The notes under the pieces: generated by a model
Database searches by the model: none
The model's input: only the letters and a program-made list of their open reading frames with translations
Told to the model about the DNA's origin: nothing
NCBI GenBank assembly: GCA_910587135.1
Contig: CAJULF010000002.1
Coordinates: forward strand, 48,968-112,967
DNA length: 64,000 nt
Source of the DNA: an uncultured Oscillospiraceae bacterium
Lineage (GTDB): Bacteria > Bacillota > Clostridia > Oscillospirales > Ruminococcaceae
Direction of reading: 5' to 3'
Shown: positions 8,314 through 17,212 of the stretch, one piece after another
Layout: each line of letters opens with the position of its first letter
Numbering within the stretch: position 1 is the first letter of the stretch
Made by a program: the position numbers and the translations under genes

Positions 8314-10107
8314 TTATTCAGCCGTAACAGGCATCCCGACAACCTTTCCGTCGGATACGGTCAAGTTATACTCAACCGTAGTGTCATTCCAGAAGTAGAA
8401 TATAAACTGTATCTCACACTCGCCTGCGGTTTCATTAAAGAAATTGTTGGTGAAGCGAACACCGTCCGTCACCGTCGTAAACTGGTCGCCGTACTGCTTG
8501 AAGGTTGTCCAGTTCTGCGAGCCGGGGCTGTTACTGCCGCCGCTGATATACTTCGCTTCAACGGTCTTGAGCTGCGTTCCCTTGAAATCGCACGGGATAG
8601 TCAGCGCACCCTTTCTTCCCTCAACCTCGGTAAACTCGGGAGTTGAGGTGTTATACACATACACCGTCCAGTCGGGCCCCGCCGAAAATTCCAGATAGAG
8701 AGTTTCCAGACGCCCATACTGCGCGGGGTCGGTTACGAGAGCCGAGATGTAATCCGCCTTAAAGGTCAGGGTATCCTCGGTAAGCGTATAGCTATCTTCG
8801 GAAAGCGCACCGCCGCTCTCCGAGCGTATTCCCGCAAGAGTATTCCCGTTTAGCGAGAGCTTAAGCTGCTTATCCTCAACAGCTCCCTCAAAAAGATTGA
8901 TGAAATCCCGCTCGGCAGTGGAACTTCTCCCCTGCATACTCTGTTTGATTATCGCCATAAGAGAGGGATCAGCCCACTCGTAGCTGTAACGGTTGATATG
9001 CTGTCCGTTGTCCCACCACATAGTTGTAAGCCCGTTTTCTCTGACCGCGTTGCAGAAATACTCAAAGAATTTCAGTATCTCGCCGTGCTCCACCGTATCC
9101 AGCGCCGTGTCAAAGCCCAGCAGTCCCCACTCGCCGATAATTACGGGGATACCGTTGTCGATAAAGGTGGTCTTTAACCGCGACACAAGCCCGTCAATAT
9201 CGGTCACGGAGGTTCCCTTGAACTCTGTCTCGCCCGCAATATTCACCGAGAAAGGCCAGTAACCGTAATAATGCACCGTCGCGATAATATTCGGATCGTT
9301 GATATCCGTGATAGTCACATAGAGCTGATCAAGGTATTTCTGCTCGCTGTTGGTATCCTTTGTGGGGAGTACTATAAGGCGCTCGGCGTTATTGCCGCCG
9401 CTTGCCCTCACTATCTCCACGCACGCCTTATTCATCATATCCAGACACTCCGCGTAGGTGCTTTCCTTGTCGAAGCGCGGCTCGTTTATAGACTCAAAAA
9501 TGACCGCGCGGGGATAGTCCTTGTAAGCCTCTGCAAGCTGCTCCCATATCGCCCTGAATTTAAGGTAATTCGCGTCGTTCTCGTCGGGAGTTATCGCGTT
9601 AAGCCACTGCCATGAGTCATGGTGAATATTCACAAACACCAGCAGATCGGCGTCCAGCGCGTAGTTTATAACTTCTTTGGTGCGTGCGAGATAACTCGCG
9701 TCGATGACGTTTTCCTCATTCATCATATGCCCCCAGGTTATGGGTATTCTGATGGAATTGAAACCCTCGTCCTTGATCTTCTGTATAAGCTCGGGGGTAG
9801 CCTTGGGGTTTCCCCACGAGGTCTCACCGCCCGTCGCGTCAAGCGTATTACCGAGATTCCACCCGGGCTGCATTGCCGCGGTGAACTCCATCGCGTTCAT
9901 TGACTCGGCACGATATACAAGGCTGTCTTCCGCATAGCTTTCGAGCGGCTTGATATCACTCGGCGCTCCCGCTTCAACAGTATTGGATATCTCCGAGCCG
10001 TCAACGCTCTCCAACGGAGCGGAGCTTTCCTCTCCGCCTCTGCAGCCCGCCGCCGTCACACACAGCGCCGCGGCGGCTATGATCGAGATGATTTTTTTAA
10101 AATTCAT
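8314..10107 (-). CDS. GH5 endoglucanase lipoprotein (subfamily 4-like) with C-terminal beta-domains
   Basis: A surface-anchored beta-1,4-glucanase, probably acting on cellulose or xyloglucan. The start at 10107 gives a lipoprotein signal ending TAAGC with lipidated Cys22; GGAGGG precedes it. Residues about 70-390 form the GH5 barrel: GWNLGNTLDATG near 82, acid/base Glu209 in INEP, nucleophile Glu326 in IIGEWG. Residues 395-597 look like an Ig-like CBM_X2 module followed by a CBM46-like module, the architecture of Bacillus Cel5B. The GNTLDA / SWGNP signature points to GH5_4. It is the last gene of a minus-strand run; a longer open frame upstream overlaps the next gene and is not real. Substrate is inferred. 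Confidence 0.92.
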   Translation of the reverse strand: MNFKKIISIIAAAALCVTAAGCRGGEESSAPLESVDGSEISNTVEAGAPSDIKPLESYAEDSLVYRAESMNAMEFTAAMQPGWNLGNTLDATGGETSWGNPKATPELIQKIKDEGFNSIRIPITWGHMMNEENVIDASYLARTKEVINYALDADLLVFVNIHHDSWQWLNAITPDENDANYLKFRAIWEQLAEAYKDYPRAVIFESINEPRFDKESTYAECLDMMNKACVEIVRASGGNNAERLIVLPTKDTNSEQKYLDQLYVTITDINDPNIIATVHYYGYWPFSVNIAGETEFKGTSVTDIDGLVSRLKTTFIDNGIPVIIGEWGLLGFDTALDTVEHGEILKFFEYFCNAVRENGLTTMWWDNGQHINRYSYEWADPSLMAIIKQSMQGRSSTAERDFINLFEGAVEDKQLKLSLNGNTLAGIRSESGGALSEDSYTLTEDTLTFKADYISALVTDPAQYGRLETLYLEFSAGPDWTVYVYNTSTPEFTEVEGRKGALTIPCDFKGTQLKTVEAKYISGGSNSPGSQNWTTFKQYGDQFTTVTDGVRFTNNFFNETAGECEIQFIFYFWNDTTVEYNLTVSDGKVVGMPVTAE

Positions 10108-10123
10108 TTCACCCTCCAAAAAT

Positions 10124-10582
10124 CTATTGCTCTTGTTCCGCGATATAGTTTTCCAGCATATCCGCGGCGAACCTGCACAACTCGGGACAGGGTCTTTTTT
10201 TGTAATATTCGGGGGTACGCGCCTCGGGTACGGCGGACTTTTCAGCCTCCTTAAGCCCGAGAAGCTCCCTGCATATGATACTCCCGTTAGCGGCGCGGAA
10301 ACGGTCGGCAAGCTCCCGTATACGCTCATACAGCTCCGTTTTCGCGGCAAGGTTTTTCGGCTCGGAGTAACCGTAAAGCTGACTTAACACCAACACTACC
10401 CCCGAAAATGTCCCGCAGACCTCTCTCATGCGCCCCATGCCGCCGCCGAAACCCGACGAAAGCCGCGCCGCTCTCTCCTCGGAAAGCCCAAGCTCCTCCG
10501 CAAACGCCACCGCGACAGCCTGCGTACAGTTATACCCTTTCAGGAAGTTCTCATACGCCAAATCGCCCTTGCGCCCGCTCAC
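10124..10582 (-). CDS. C_GCAxxG_C_C family protein
   Basis: A 152-residue member of the redox-associated C_GCAxxG_C_C family, whose conserved Cys and Gly residues suggest metal or redox function. Visible are Cys19 (YNCTQAV), the glycine-rich SGFGGGMGRM, then Cys in REVCG, IICRELL and PCPELC. It starts with GTG overlapping the mrp stop as GTGA, so it is translationally coupled to that Fe-S carrier gene, which makes a redox or Fe-S related role plausible. The exact function of the family is not established. Confidence 0.88.
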   Translation of the reverse strand: MSGRKGDLAYENFLKGYNCTQAVAVAFAEELGLSEERAARLSSGFGGGMGRMREVCGTFSGVVLVLSQLYGYSEPKNLAAKTELYERIRELADRFRAANGSIICRELLGLKEAEKSAVPEARTPEYYKKRPCPELCRFAADMLENYIAEQEQ

Positions 10583-11406
10583 TTGCAGAACTCCTCCACC
10601 GCGTCGGCTATCGGGTCGGCGGCGGTCGACTCCGTCAGCTCCAGCAAGCCCTTGTCAACCAGACCCGCCGTTTCGGGGTCTATGGGCAGCTTTGCCAGAA
10701 CCTTCAAGCCGAACTTCTCAGCGGTTTCTTCAATATGGCTTTCGCCGAACACCTTTATCTGCTTTCCGCAGTCGGGGCATACCGCATAGCTCATATTCTC
10801 CACAAGCCCGATTATCGGAACATTCATCATCTCTGCCATCTTTACCGCCTTGCCTACTATCATCGACACAAGCTCCTGCGGAGAGGTCACAACGATTATG
10901 CCGTCCAGCGGTATCGACTGGAACACCGTAAGCGGCACGTCGCCCGTTCCCGGGGGCATATCCACAAACATATAATCAACATCGTCCCACACTACGTCGG
11001 TCCAGAACTGCTTTGCCGTTCCCGCGATTATCGGACCGCGCCAGATAACGGGAGCTGTTTCATCGGGCAGCAGCAGATTTACCGACATAACCTTGATACC
11101 CTTTTTGGTGATAACGGGATAGATAGCGGTCTCGTTGCCCTGCGCCTTTTCGGTAAGCCCGAACGCTTTGGGAACAGACGGACCGGTTATATCCGCATCC
11201 AGCACGGCTGTTTTAAAACCGCGGCGGTTCATCAGAACAGCCGACAGGCAGGTCACAAGGGACTTGCCTACGCCGCCCTTTCCGCTGACAATTCCAATTA
11301 CCTTGTTGATCTTGCTAAGCTCATGGGGCTTTTCGATAAGGCTCTCGGGCTGACGCTCGGAGCAATTGGCGGAACAGCTTCCGCAATCATGTGTACATTC
11401 ACTCAT
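10579..11406 (-). CDS. mrp: Mrp/NBP35-type Fe-S cluster carrier ATPase
   Basis: A P-loop NTPase of the MinD/Mrp group that carries Fe-S clusters to apo-proteins. The 275-residue protein has an N-terminal Cys cluster (C4, C8, C11, C15), the deviant Walker A SGKGGVGKS (41-49), the ADITGPS switch, MPPGTGD, and CPDC near residue 206, which is the cluster-binding CxxC. The long N-terminal Cys motif is seen in clostridial and archaeal NBP35-like forms. GGAGG lies 6 bases before the ATG. It is coupled to the following Cys-rich gene and preceded by a family L leader repeat. Confidence 0.93.
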   Translation of the reverse strand: MSECTHDCGSCSANCSERQPESLIEKPHELSKINKVIGIVSGKGGVGKSLVTCLSAVLMNRRGFKTAVLDADITGPSVPKAFGLTEKAQGNETAIYPVITKKGIKVMSVNLLLPDETAPVIWRGPIIAGTAKQFWTDVVWDDVDYMFVDMPPGTGDVPLTVFQSIPLDGIIVVTSPQELVSMIVGKAVKMAEMMNVPIIGLVENMSYAVCPDCGKQIKVFGESHIEETAEKFGLKVLAKLPIDPETAGLVDKGLLELTESTAADPIADAVEEFCK

Positions 11407-11437
11407 AGTTTACCTCCGTAATTTTTTTATTTTAATG

Positions 11438-11640
11438 TGAATTTTCTCGCACCGCATACTCAACCGCGTGGCGGTTGAGTATGCTATCTCGCCCGTAAAA
11501 GCTCCACTACACTCCGTTGCGCTACGCTTTCACGAGCGGATTGCGGGAAAATTCCTGCGCGGGCTTTACGTTGATCTTTGCTTGCATTGCTTTTAATGCG
11601 CGGTTTTTGGGCTGCTCTTGCCCAATTATTTTAACTTATA
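11438..11640 (-). repeat. Leader repeat, family L, ahead of mrp
   Basis: Read toward mrp, the element contains AAAGCCCGCGCAGGAATTTT, a hairpin CGTGAAAGC...GCTTTTACG, a second perfect hairpin (CATACTCAACCGC with GGCGGTTGAGTATG) and the closing arm GGTGCGAGAAAATTC. The arms AATTTTCCCGCA and TGCGAGAAAATT close the structure. Its far end overlaps the 3' end of a truncated acetyltransferase gene. Confidence 0.8.
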
Positions 11641-11760
11641 ATTTCCGCAAAAATACTTCGTTTTCTCCTGCGGGTAGTCATAGCCGAGTTCACGGGCGTT
11701 CAGCCCGCAGATATCGCCGCTGTCGGCAATGACCGCGGGACGTATCTTTATCTCGCTCAT
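11626..11760 (-). pseudogene. N-terminal fragment of a GNAT acetyltransferase
   Basis: The ATG at 11760 overlaps the Nudix stop as ATGA. The first 37 or so residues (SEIKIRPAVIADSGDICGLN, then ARELGYDY) are a typical GNAT N-terminus with beta1 and alpha1, but the frame ends after 44 residues with a TAA at the edge of the family L element. The rest of the acetyltransferase (acetyl-CoA loop) is not found downstream. It is a gene cut off by insertion or deletion, not a functional enzyme. Confidence 0.7.
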
Positions 11761-12218
11761 TGTACGCTCCTCTTCGGCGGGATAACCTCTCTTGTCCAGC
11801 TATCCAATTCATTCTCAATTTCGGCGCAGCAAAGCAGACCGCTGGCGAAAAGCCACGCCCTGTCACGCTCCGAAAGCTCGTCAAGGGATTTCCAAGCCAC
11901 TCCCACGAGCTTCCGGTGAGCTTCGTCAATCCCGGGGTCAAAGCCGAGAACGGGCTCCTGCTCCCCCGCATCGATAAGATAGGTGTATGCGCCGTTGCCG
12001 TCCGAACGGGCAAAGTATCCCGCAAAGCGCAGCACGCTGCCGTTTATGCCGCATTCCTCTTTAAGCTCGCGCACAGCCGCCTGTTCGGGAGTTTCACCGT
12101 CCTCGATACCGCCGCCCGGCAATACCCAATATTCCTCTCCATCAGCTCTGTACTTTACCATTAGCACCCGTTTCCCGCAAACTACAAGAGCATTCGCTCT
12201 GCCTTTGTATTGTTCCAT
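11757..12218 (-). CDS. Nudix hydrolase
   Basis: A 153-residue pyrophosphohydrolase with a complete Nudix box, GGGIEDGETPEQAAVRELKE then ECGI (residues about 35-58), giving the catalytic Glu and Mg2+ ligands. Substrates of this family are nucleoside diphosphate derivatives; this one is of the MutT/ADP-ribose-pyrophosphatase-like general type and cannot be assigned further. It is coupled by an ATGA overlap to the acetyltransferase fragment, which suggests the two once formed an operon. Confidence 0.9.
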   Translation of the reverse strand: MEQYKGRANALVVCGKRVLMVKYRADGEEYWVLPGGGIEDGETPEQAAVRELKEECGINGSVLRFAGYFARSDGNGAYTYLIDAGEQEPVLGFDPGIDEAHRKLVGVAWKSLDELSERDRAWLFASGLLCCAEIENELDSWTREVIPPKRSVQ

Positions 12219-12294
12219 ATATCCTCTTGATATATTAACATTAAACCGTCATTTGTTATACCATAATTGTCGGCTATATTGCAATATTATCGGA

Positions 12295-13410
12295 TTATCC
12301 AAGCAGTGAAAGTACCGTTTTCGCGATATTGTCAAAACCCGCCCTTGTTCCGAGGTTTTCCGCGGCTATCTCATTGCCGTAAATCAGCAGCGGGATATAT
12401 TCGCGGGTGTGATCCGTGCCGCTGTGGCAGGGGTCGCAGCCGTGGTCGGCGGTTATAATCAGAACATCGTCGGGGCGCATTTTGCCCATGAAACCGCCCA
12501 GCCACTCGTCAAACTCATTCAAGGCATTTGCGTAGCCTATCGGATCGCGGCGGTGTCCGTACTGCATATCGAAATCCACAAGATTTGTGAAGCACAAGCC
12601 GCTGAAATCCATCTGCTGATATTTTGATGTGATTTTCATATCCTCGTTATTGCCGATTTTGCGGTCGCAGAGCGTTATGCCCTTCCCCGCGAAAATATCG
12701 TATATCTTGCCAATACCGATAACATCTTTTCCGCTGCCCGACAGCTTGTCAAGCATGGTGTCACGCGGAGGCAGCAGCGAGAAATCATGCCGCCGTGGTG
12801 TTCTTACAAAAGGATATTCACCCTCAAACGGGCGCGCTATAACTCTTCCCACGGCATAATCCCCCGTGAGTATCTCCCGCGCGGTATGGCAGTATTCATA
12901 AAGCTTATCGACAGGCACGACGCTTTCATGCGCGGCTATCTGGAACACGCTGTCAGCGGAAGTGTAGACGATAAGCGCTCCCGTCCGCGTATGCTCCTCG
13001 CCGTAATCCGCAATGACCTTTGTGCCCGAATAGGGCTTGTTACACAGGACTTTGCGCCCCACTGCTTCCTCAAATTTTCCTATAACTTCTTCGGGAAAAC
13101 CCTCGGGGAAGGTAGGAAACGGCTTTTCGGAAACCAGCCCCGCTATCTCCCAGTGACCCGTTGTAGTGTCCTTGCCCTTGGAAAGCTCCGAAAGCCTTCC
13201 ATAAGACCCGCGCGGTGCGGGACATTTCCCGCCTGCCTCCACGCCGTCAATATTGAACAGCCCAAGCCCGCGCATATTCGGGACGTTCAGCACACCCGTT
13301 TTAAAGCACGAGCGCAGCGTATTGCTGCCCGCGTCGCCGAAATCCGCCGCATCGGGCATTTCGCCTATCCCGAAGCTGTCCAGGACTATCAAAAAAACTC
13401 TTTCAGCCAT
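12295..13410 (-). CDS. deoB: Phosphopentomutase
   Basis: Interconverts (deoxy)ribose-1-phosphate and -5-phosphate in nucleoside breakdown. A 371-residue alkaline-phosphatase-fold enzyme: metal ligand Asp in VLDSFGIGEMPDA (residues 9-21), the catalytic Thr in GKDTTTGHWE near residue 88, and C-terminal ITADHGCDP and DHTREYIP with further metal ligands. It is the third gene of the deoC / immunity-like / deoB operon, 10 bases after the preceding gene. Confidence 0.95.
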   Translation of the reverse strand: MAERVFLIVLDSFGIGEMPDAADFGDAGSNTLRSCFKTGVLNVPNMRGLGLFNIDGVEAGGKCPAPRGSYGRLSELSKGKDTTTGHWEIAGLVSEKPFPTFPEGFPEEVIGKFEEAVGRKVLCNKPYSGTKVIADYGEEHTRTGALIVYTSADSVFQIAAHESVVPVDKLYEYCHTAREILTGDYAVGRVIARPFEGEYPFVRTPRRHDFSLLPPRDTMLDKLSGSGKDVIGIGKIYDIFAGKGITLCDRKIGNNEDMKITSKYQQMDFSGLCFTNLVDFDMQYGHRRDPIGYANALNEFDEWLGGFMGKMRPDDVLIITADHGCDPCHSGTDHTREYIPLLIYGNEIAAENLGTRAGFDNIAKTVLSLLG

Positions 13411-13420
13411 AATACCTCCG

Positions 13421-13675
13421 TCATTCCGATGCGCCCTTTATCGCCAGATCAACTATCTCGTCAACGGTAGGTTCGCGGTTTAATCCCGCAAACTCCGCGA
13501 TAAGCTCCGGATAGTATATCAGATCGCTTCCTCCCGGGTGATCTATGCTTTGCATGAATTTATTTACCAGATCGCAGTGCTCCCGCTCCGAAAGCTGTCT
13601 TCCCGTCTTTTTGTCACGCAAGGTCATTATGGATTCCACCAGTTCGACAAGCTCTTCTCTTGTAAGCTTTGACAT
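13421..13675 (-). CDS. Colicin/pyocin DNase immunity-like protein
   Basis: An 84-residue acidic helical protein. Residues about 33-55 (EHCDLVNKFMQSIDHPGGSD then LIYYPE) match the helix II-III region of the E-type colicin immunity proteins Im7/Im9, whose HPSGSDLIYYP segment contacts the DNase; length also agrees (84 versus 86). Known members bind and block nuclease bacteriocins. No toxin is encoded next to it. It lies between deoC and deoB with 17- and 10-base gaps and a GAGGGGGAG SD, so it is cotranscribed with deoxynucleoside catabolism genes. Whether it protects against an incoming DNase or does something else is unknown. Alternative: a domesticated regulator with the same fold. Confidence 0.72.
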   Translation of the reverse strand: MSKLTREELVELVESIMTLRDKKTGRQLSEREHCDLVNKFMQSIDHPGGSDLIYYPELIAEFAGLNREPTVDEIVDLAIKGASE

Positions 13676-13692
13676 ATTTGCTCCCCCTCGGT

Positions 13693-14334
13693 CTAATTCA
13701 TCAGCAACCGTGCCGCGCTTGTTCCGATACGGTCGCAGCCCTCGGCGAGAAAACGTTCCATATCCTCACGGGTGCGAATGCCGCCCGCCGCCTTTATTCT
13801 GACATTCTCTCCTATATGCTCCGCGAAAAGCCGTATATCCTCGATTTCCGCACCCGCGCTGCCGAAACCCGTGGAAGTCTTGATGTAGTCCGCGCCGGCT
13901 CGGGTCACACAGCCGCAGAGCGCAATTTTCTCCTCCCGCGTGAGATAACAGGTCTCGATTATCACCTTGAGTATTTTATCGCCGCAGGAGCGCTTTACCG
14001 ATGCTATCTCACTCTCAACAGCGCCGAGATCGCCGTTTTTGACGTCTCCGAGATTTATCACCATATCAATCTCGTCAGCCCCGTTTTTAACTGCGTCCTC
14101 TGCTTCAAAGCACTTTTCCGCCGCCGTGGAATAGCCTAACGGAAAGCCTATTACGGTGCAGATATTCAGCTCGGGGAATTTTCCGCGCGCAAACCGTACA
14201 TAGCTTGCGGGAATACAAACGCTTGCGGTACGGTATATCACAGCTTCCTCGCAAAGACGCGCTATCTGCTCCGCGGAAGCGTCCGCCTTAAGCAGCGTGT
14301 GGTCTATATGCGACAGTATTTCCTGATTTGTCAT
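13693..14334 (-). CDS. deoC: Deoxyribose-phosphate aldolase
   Basis: Cleaves 2-deoxyribose-5-phosphate to glyceraldehyde-3-phosphate and acetaldehyde, the step after phosphopentomutase. A 213-residue class I aldolase: start IDHTLLKAD, Asp in DEIDMVIN, the Schiff-base Lys in YIKTSTGF (about residue 150) and the second Lys in RIKAAGGIR. AAGGAG precedes the ATG. It heads the operon with the immunity-like gene and deoB; deoB and deoC together feed deoxyribose into glycolysis. Confidence 0.96.
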   Translation of the reverse strand: MTNQEILSHIDHTLLKADASAEQIARLCEEAVIYRTASVCIPASYVRFARGKFPELNICTVIGFPLGYSTAAEKCFEAEDAVKNGADEIDMVINLGDVKNGDLGAVESEIASVKRSCGDKILKVIIETCYLTREEKIALCGCVTRAGADYIKTSTGFGSAGAEIEDIRLFAEHIGENVRIKAAGGIRTREDMERFLAEGCDRIGTSAARLLMN

Positions 14335-14376
14335 AAAAACTCCTTAATTTAATTTGGCTTGCGCAGACGGAGGGTG

Positions 14377-17199
14377 TTACGAGCTTATCCTGAAATACCT
14401 CAATCCCACTACGCCGCCGCTTGTTATTTTTAAATCAAACGTTCCGCTGAGCGGTTCCGCATCGGCTGTCAGCTTAACAAACTCCGTGTAGCTGTTTGTG
14501 GCGGGAACGTCGAACTCCGCAACGGCAGCGCCCGTATCCCCCCGCACTATCATCAGCCTTGTAGCCGAGCCCGGGTTGGATATCTCTATCTCCGCCCGCC
14601 TGCCGCCGCTCAATTTGCAGTTCTCGTACCTTAAAAAGCTCTGCCAGTCTTTTATCAGAGCATATTCGCGCTGCTGCCTGTCAGCCTCGAAGGTCACACC
14701 TCTATAATCAAAAGAAGCAGCCGCGGGCACTGCCTTGGAAACATCAATTCCCTCATACTCCGCGCCGTTTATCATTATCTCCGCGGTCTGCCGTATATCC
14801 TCGCAGGAGGCTCCCGCCTGAAGCTCATAAGCGCCGCTGAACAGCACCTGCAAGCTTGTGTTGATATCCCACATCGACAGCTCGTTTGCGTCAAAGCTAA
14901 GCGTGACGCTCAAACGCTCTCCGTGGGGTATAAATACCCGCTTAAAAGCGCAAAGGCGCTTTCGCGGAACTCCGCCCGAAAAACGGGGAGCAGCCGCGTA
15001 GAGCTGCACTACCTCTGCGGAATCGCGCATTCCCGCATTCGCCACGTCCAGCGTTACCTCGACAGTATCGCCCGCCGCGAATGAGCTTTTGTTCACCTTA
15101 AGCGCCCCGTATCTGAAAACGGTATAGCTCAGTCCGTGTCCGAACGAGAAAAGCGGCGTGCCGTCATAGTACAAATATGTACTGCGCGTGTGTATTATAT
15201 TATAGTCCTTTATGCCGCAAAGCTCCCTTTCGCTGTCGTACCATGTCATGGGGCAGCGACCCGCGGGAGAAATATCACCAAACAGTGTTTTTGTTACCGC
15301 CGTTCCCAGAGCGGGTCCCGCATGGGTAATATGCAGCACCGCCGTAAGCCTGTCGTCATGCATAAGGCACACATCGTCCGCGCGCCGCCCGTCGTCCAGC
15401 GCATAAGGGTATCCCGAAACCAGAAACAACGCCGTATTTTCATTGAAGGTCAAGGCGGTATCAAGCAGTTCTATCTGCTTTTCTGGCATGCGCAGATGCT
15501 TTCTGTCGCAGCCCTCGCGTGCGTTTATCATAGGATTGTTGCCGCAGAATACCACCGTCTGGTGAGCATCCGTTACCACACGTCTTACACGCTCCGCGCC
15601 CGACGAAAAAACTTCCATATTGAAAACGGAGCTTTTCTTCGGCTTAAGGTCGGTCGTGACTGCCAGCTCTCCCTTTTCCGTAACATACAGGAATCTTTCC
15701 TGCCAGTTACGCAGGATACAATCCCTGCCGTTCCTCTCAAGTGTGAATTTCTCCTTGACAAACCACCCGTAAGGCTCGTCCGAGGTGCATTTAATGATAC
15801 CGGCGTCGCACATGAACTTCCCGTTCATTTTGGAACGGAGTGATATCGCGCCGTCGCCCCATTCGTACAGCTCCAGTAGGCATCTTTCGTTGATAATGGC
15901 ACAGTCCGCCCTTAGTGTGCCCTCCTCGTCAACGGAAAAATAAAATCCGTCGGCGGCATTTCTAAGCGCGATCACATCGTTGCCAGAATCATACACCACG
16001 TTCTCACGACCCACCGCGGCGGTTATCGCGTCAAGTATGGTGGAATTTTTGTCAGATGTTCCCGTGTACCAGTCGCGGAAATTCATGTCCGCATGAACTC
16101 CCACCACCGCCAGCTTCTCCTTTTTTGAAAACGGCAGTATGCCGCGGCTGTTGCGCAGCAGTATCACCGATTCCTCCGCGGCACGCTCGGTTACGGCGTA
16201 GTGCTCAGCGCAGCAAACCATATCATCGGGATAATCGAAGACGTCCTCGGCGTTGTCTATCTCACCCAGCATAAATCTCGCTTTCAACACTCCGAAAAGC
16301 GCCCTGTCAATATCCTCTTCCGATATAAGACCGCGCTCCAGCGCTTCCCTTGCCGCCGCGGAAACTATCTCCGAATCGTCCGTCATAATCTCCGCGCCGT
16401 GACTCTTGTATATCCGCGCAATTGCTTCCGTATGGTTCGGGTCCGAGCGATGGTACTGCACATTCTGCACAAAATCCCCGCCGTCCGTCACCGCGAAAAG
16501 CATTCCCCACTCCTTTTCGCACAGCTCACCCACCTCGGGATTGCAAAGCCCTTCAACTCCGTTGATACAATTATAGGCAGTCATCAGGCTCTTTGCGCCG
16601 CCGCTTTTTATCGCGTACTCAAAAGACTTAAGATAATAATCATGCTTAAGACACAGAGGAATCGACGCGTTGTCGCTGCCGCGGTTCTCCTCGTTATTAT
16701 TCGCGTAAAAGTGCTTCAGGGTAGGTATAAGGCGGGTATAGCGCTCATTGCACCCGATCATACCCTTAGTGTACTCCGTTGACATTTTCCCGATAAGAAA
16801 GGGGTCTTCGCCGTATCCCTCCTCCGTTCTGCCCCATCGGGGGTCGCGCTCCGCGTCAACGGTGGGACCCCACACGCACAGCGAAGCCTTTCCCTTTTTG
16901 TGATATATCCGCGTTTCAATGCCCGTAACTTCTCCTATGGAGCGCATAAGCTCCTCGTCAAATGTTGCGGCAAGTCCAAACGGTTCGGGAAATACCGTTG
17001 ACACCTCGTCGCCAAAGCTGCCGCGGCATACCAGACCGCGCGCAACCTCCGTACCTATAACAAATTCCCGCAGCCCAAGCCGCGGAACAGCCCGCTGTCT
17101 TGTGGTCAGCAGGGTCAGCTTTTCCTCAAGCGCCAGTTCCTCCAAAAGAGCCTTTACGCGCTCGTCCGTTCCGAGTTCTTTGTTTTGAAACCTGTACAT
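14377..17199 (-). CDS. GH3 beta-glycosidase with an inserted domain and a C-terminal CBM6-like module
   Basis: A 940-residue exo-glycosidase without a signal peptide, so cytoplasmic. It would release terminal glucose or xylose from imported oligosaccharides. The GH3 barrel contains WGPTVDAERDPRWGR (110-124), KH and the nucleophile Asp239 in AVTDGGD; the second GH3 domain has ESVILLRN. A roughly 140-residue segment with repeated aromatic/beta pattern (about residues 430-580) is inserted in the second domain and looks fascin-like or PA14-like. A fibronectin-III-like domain follows, then a CBM6-like end. The start at 17199 has GGAGG; a longer frame upstream reads into a repeat. Substrate is not determinable. 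Confidence 0.9.
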   Translation of the reverse strand: MYRFQNKELGTDERVKALLEELALEEKLTLLTTRQRAVPRLGLREFVIGTEVARGLVCRGSFGDEVSTVFPEPFGLAATFDEELMRSIGEVTGIETRIYHKKGKASLCVWGPTVDAERDPRWGRTEEGYGEDPFLIGKMSTEYTKGMIGCNERYTRLIPTLKHFYANNNEENRGSDNASIPLCLKHDYYLKSFEYAIKSGGAKSLMTAYNCINGVEGLCNPEVGELCEKEWGMLFAVTDGGDFVQNVQYHRSDPNHTEAIARIYKSHGAEIMTDDSEIVSAAAREALERGLISEEDIDRALFGVLKARFMLGEIDNAEDVFDYPDDMVCCAEHYAVTERAAEESVILLRNSRGILPFSKKEKLAVVGVHADMNFRDWYTGTSDKNSTILDAITAAVGRENVVYDSGNDVIALRNAADGFYFSVDEEGTLRADCAIINERCLLELYEWGDGAISLRSKMNGKFMCDAGIIKCTSDEPYGWFVKEKFTLERNGRDCILRNWQERFLYVTEKGELAVTTDLKPKKSSVFNMEVFSSGAERVRRVVTDAHQTVVFCGNNPMINAREGCDRKHLRMPEKQIELLDTALTFNENTALFLVSGYPYALDDGRRADDVCLMHDDRLTAVLHITHAGPALGTAVTKTLFGDISPAGRCPMTWYDSERELCGIKDYNIIHTRSTYLYYDGTPLFSFGHGLSYTVFRYGALKVNKSSFAAGDTVEVTLDVANAGMRDSAEVVQLYAAAPRFSGGVPRKRLCAFKRVFIPHGERLSVTLSFDANELSMWDINTSLQVLFSGAYELQAGASCEDIRQTAEIMINGAEYEGIDVSKAVPAAASFDYRGVTFEADRQQREYALIKDWQSFLRYENCKLSGGRRAEIEISNPGSATRLMIVRGDTGAAVAEFDVPATNSYTEFVKLTADAEPLSGTFDLKITSGGVVGLRYFRISS

Positions 17200-17212
17200 A
17201 TTCCCTCCTGAT

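Noticed and set aside
10408..11421. A 337-codon plus-strand frame opposite mrp and the Cys-rich gene
   Set aside because: It covers two motif-complete genes on the other strand and reads as low-quality His/Arg-rich sequence.
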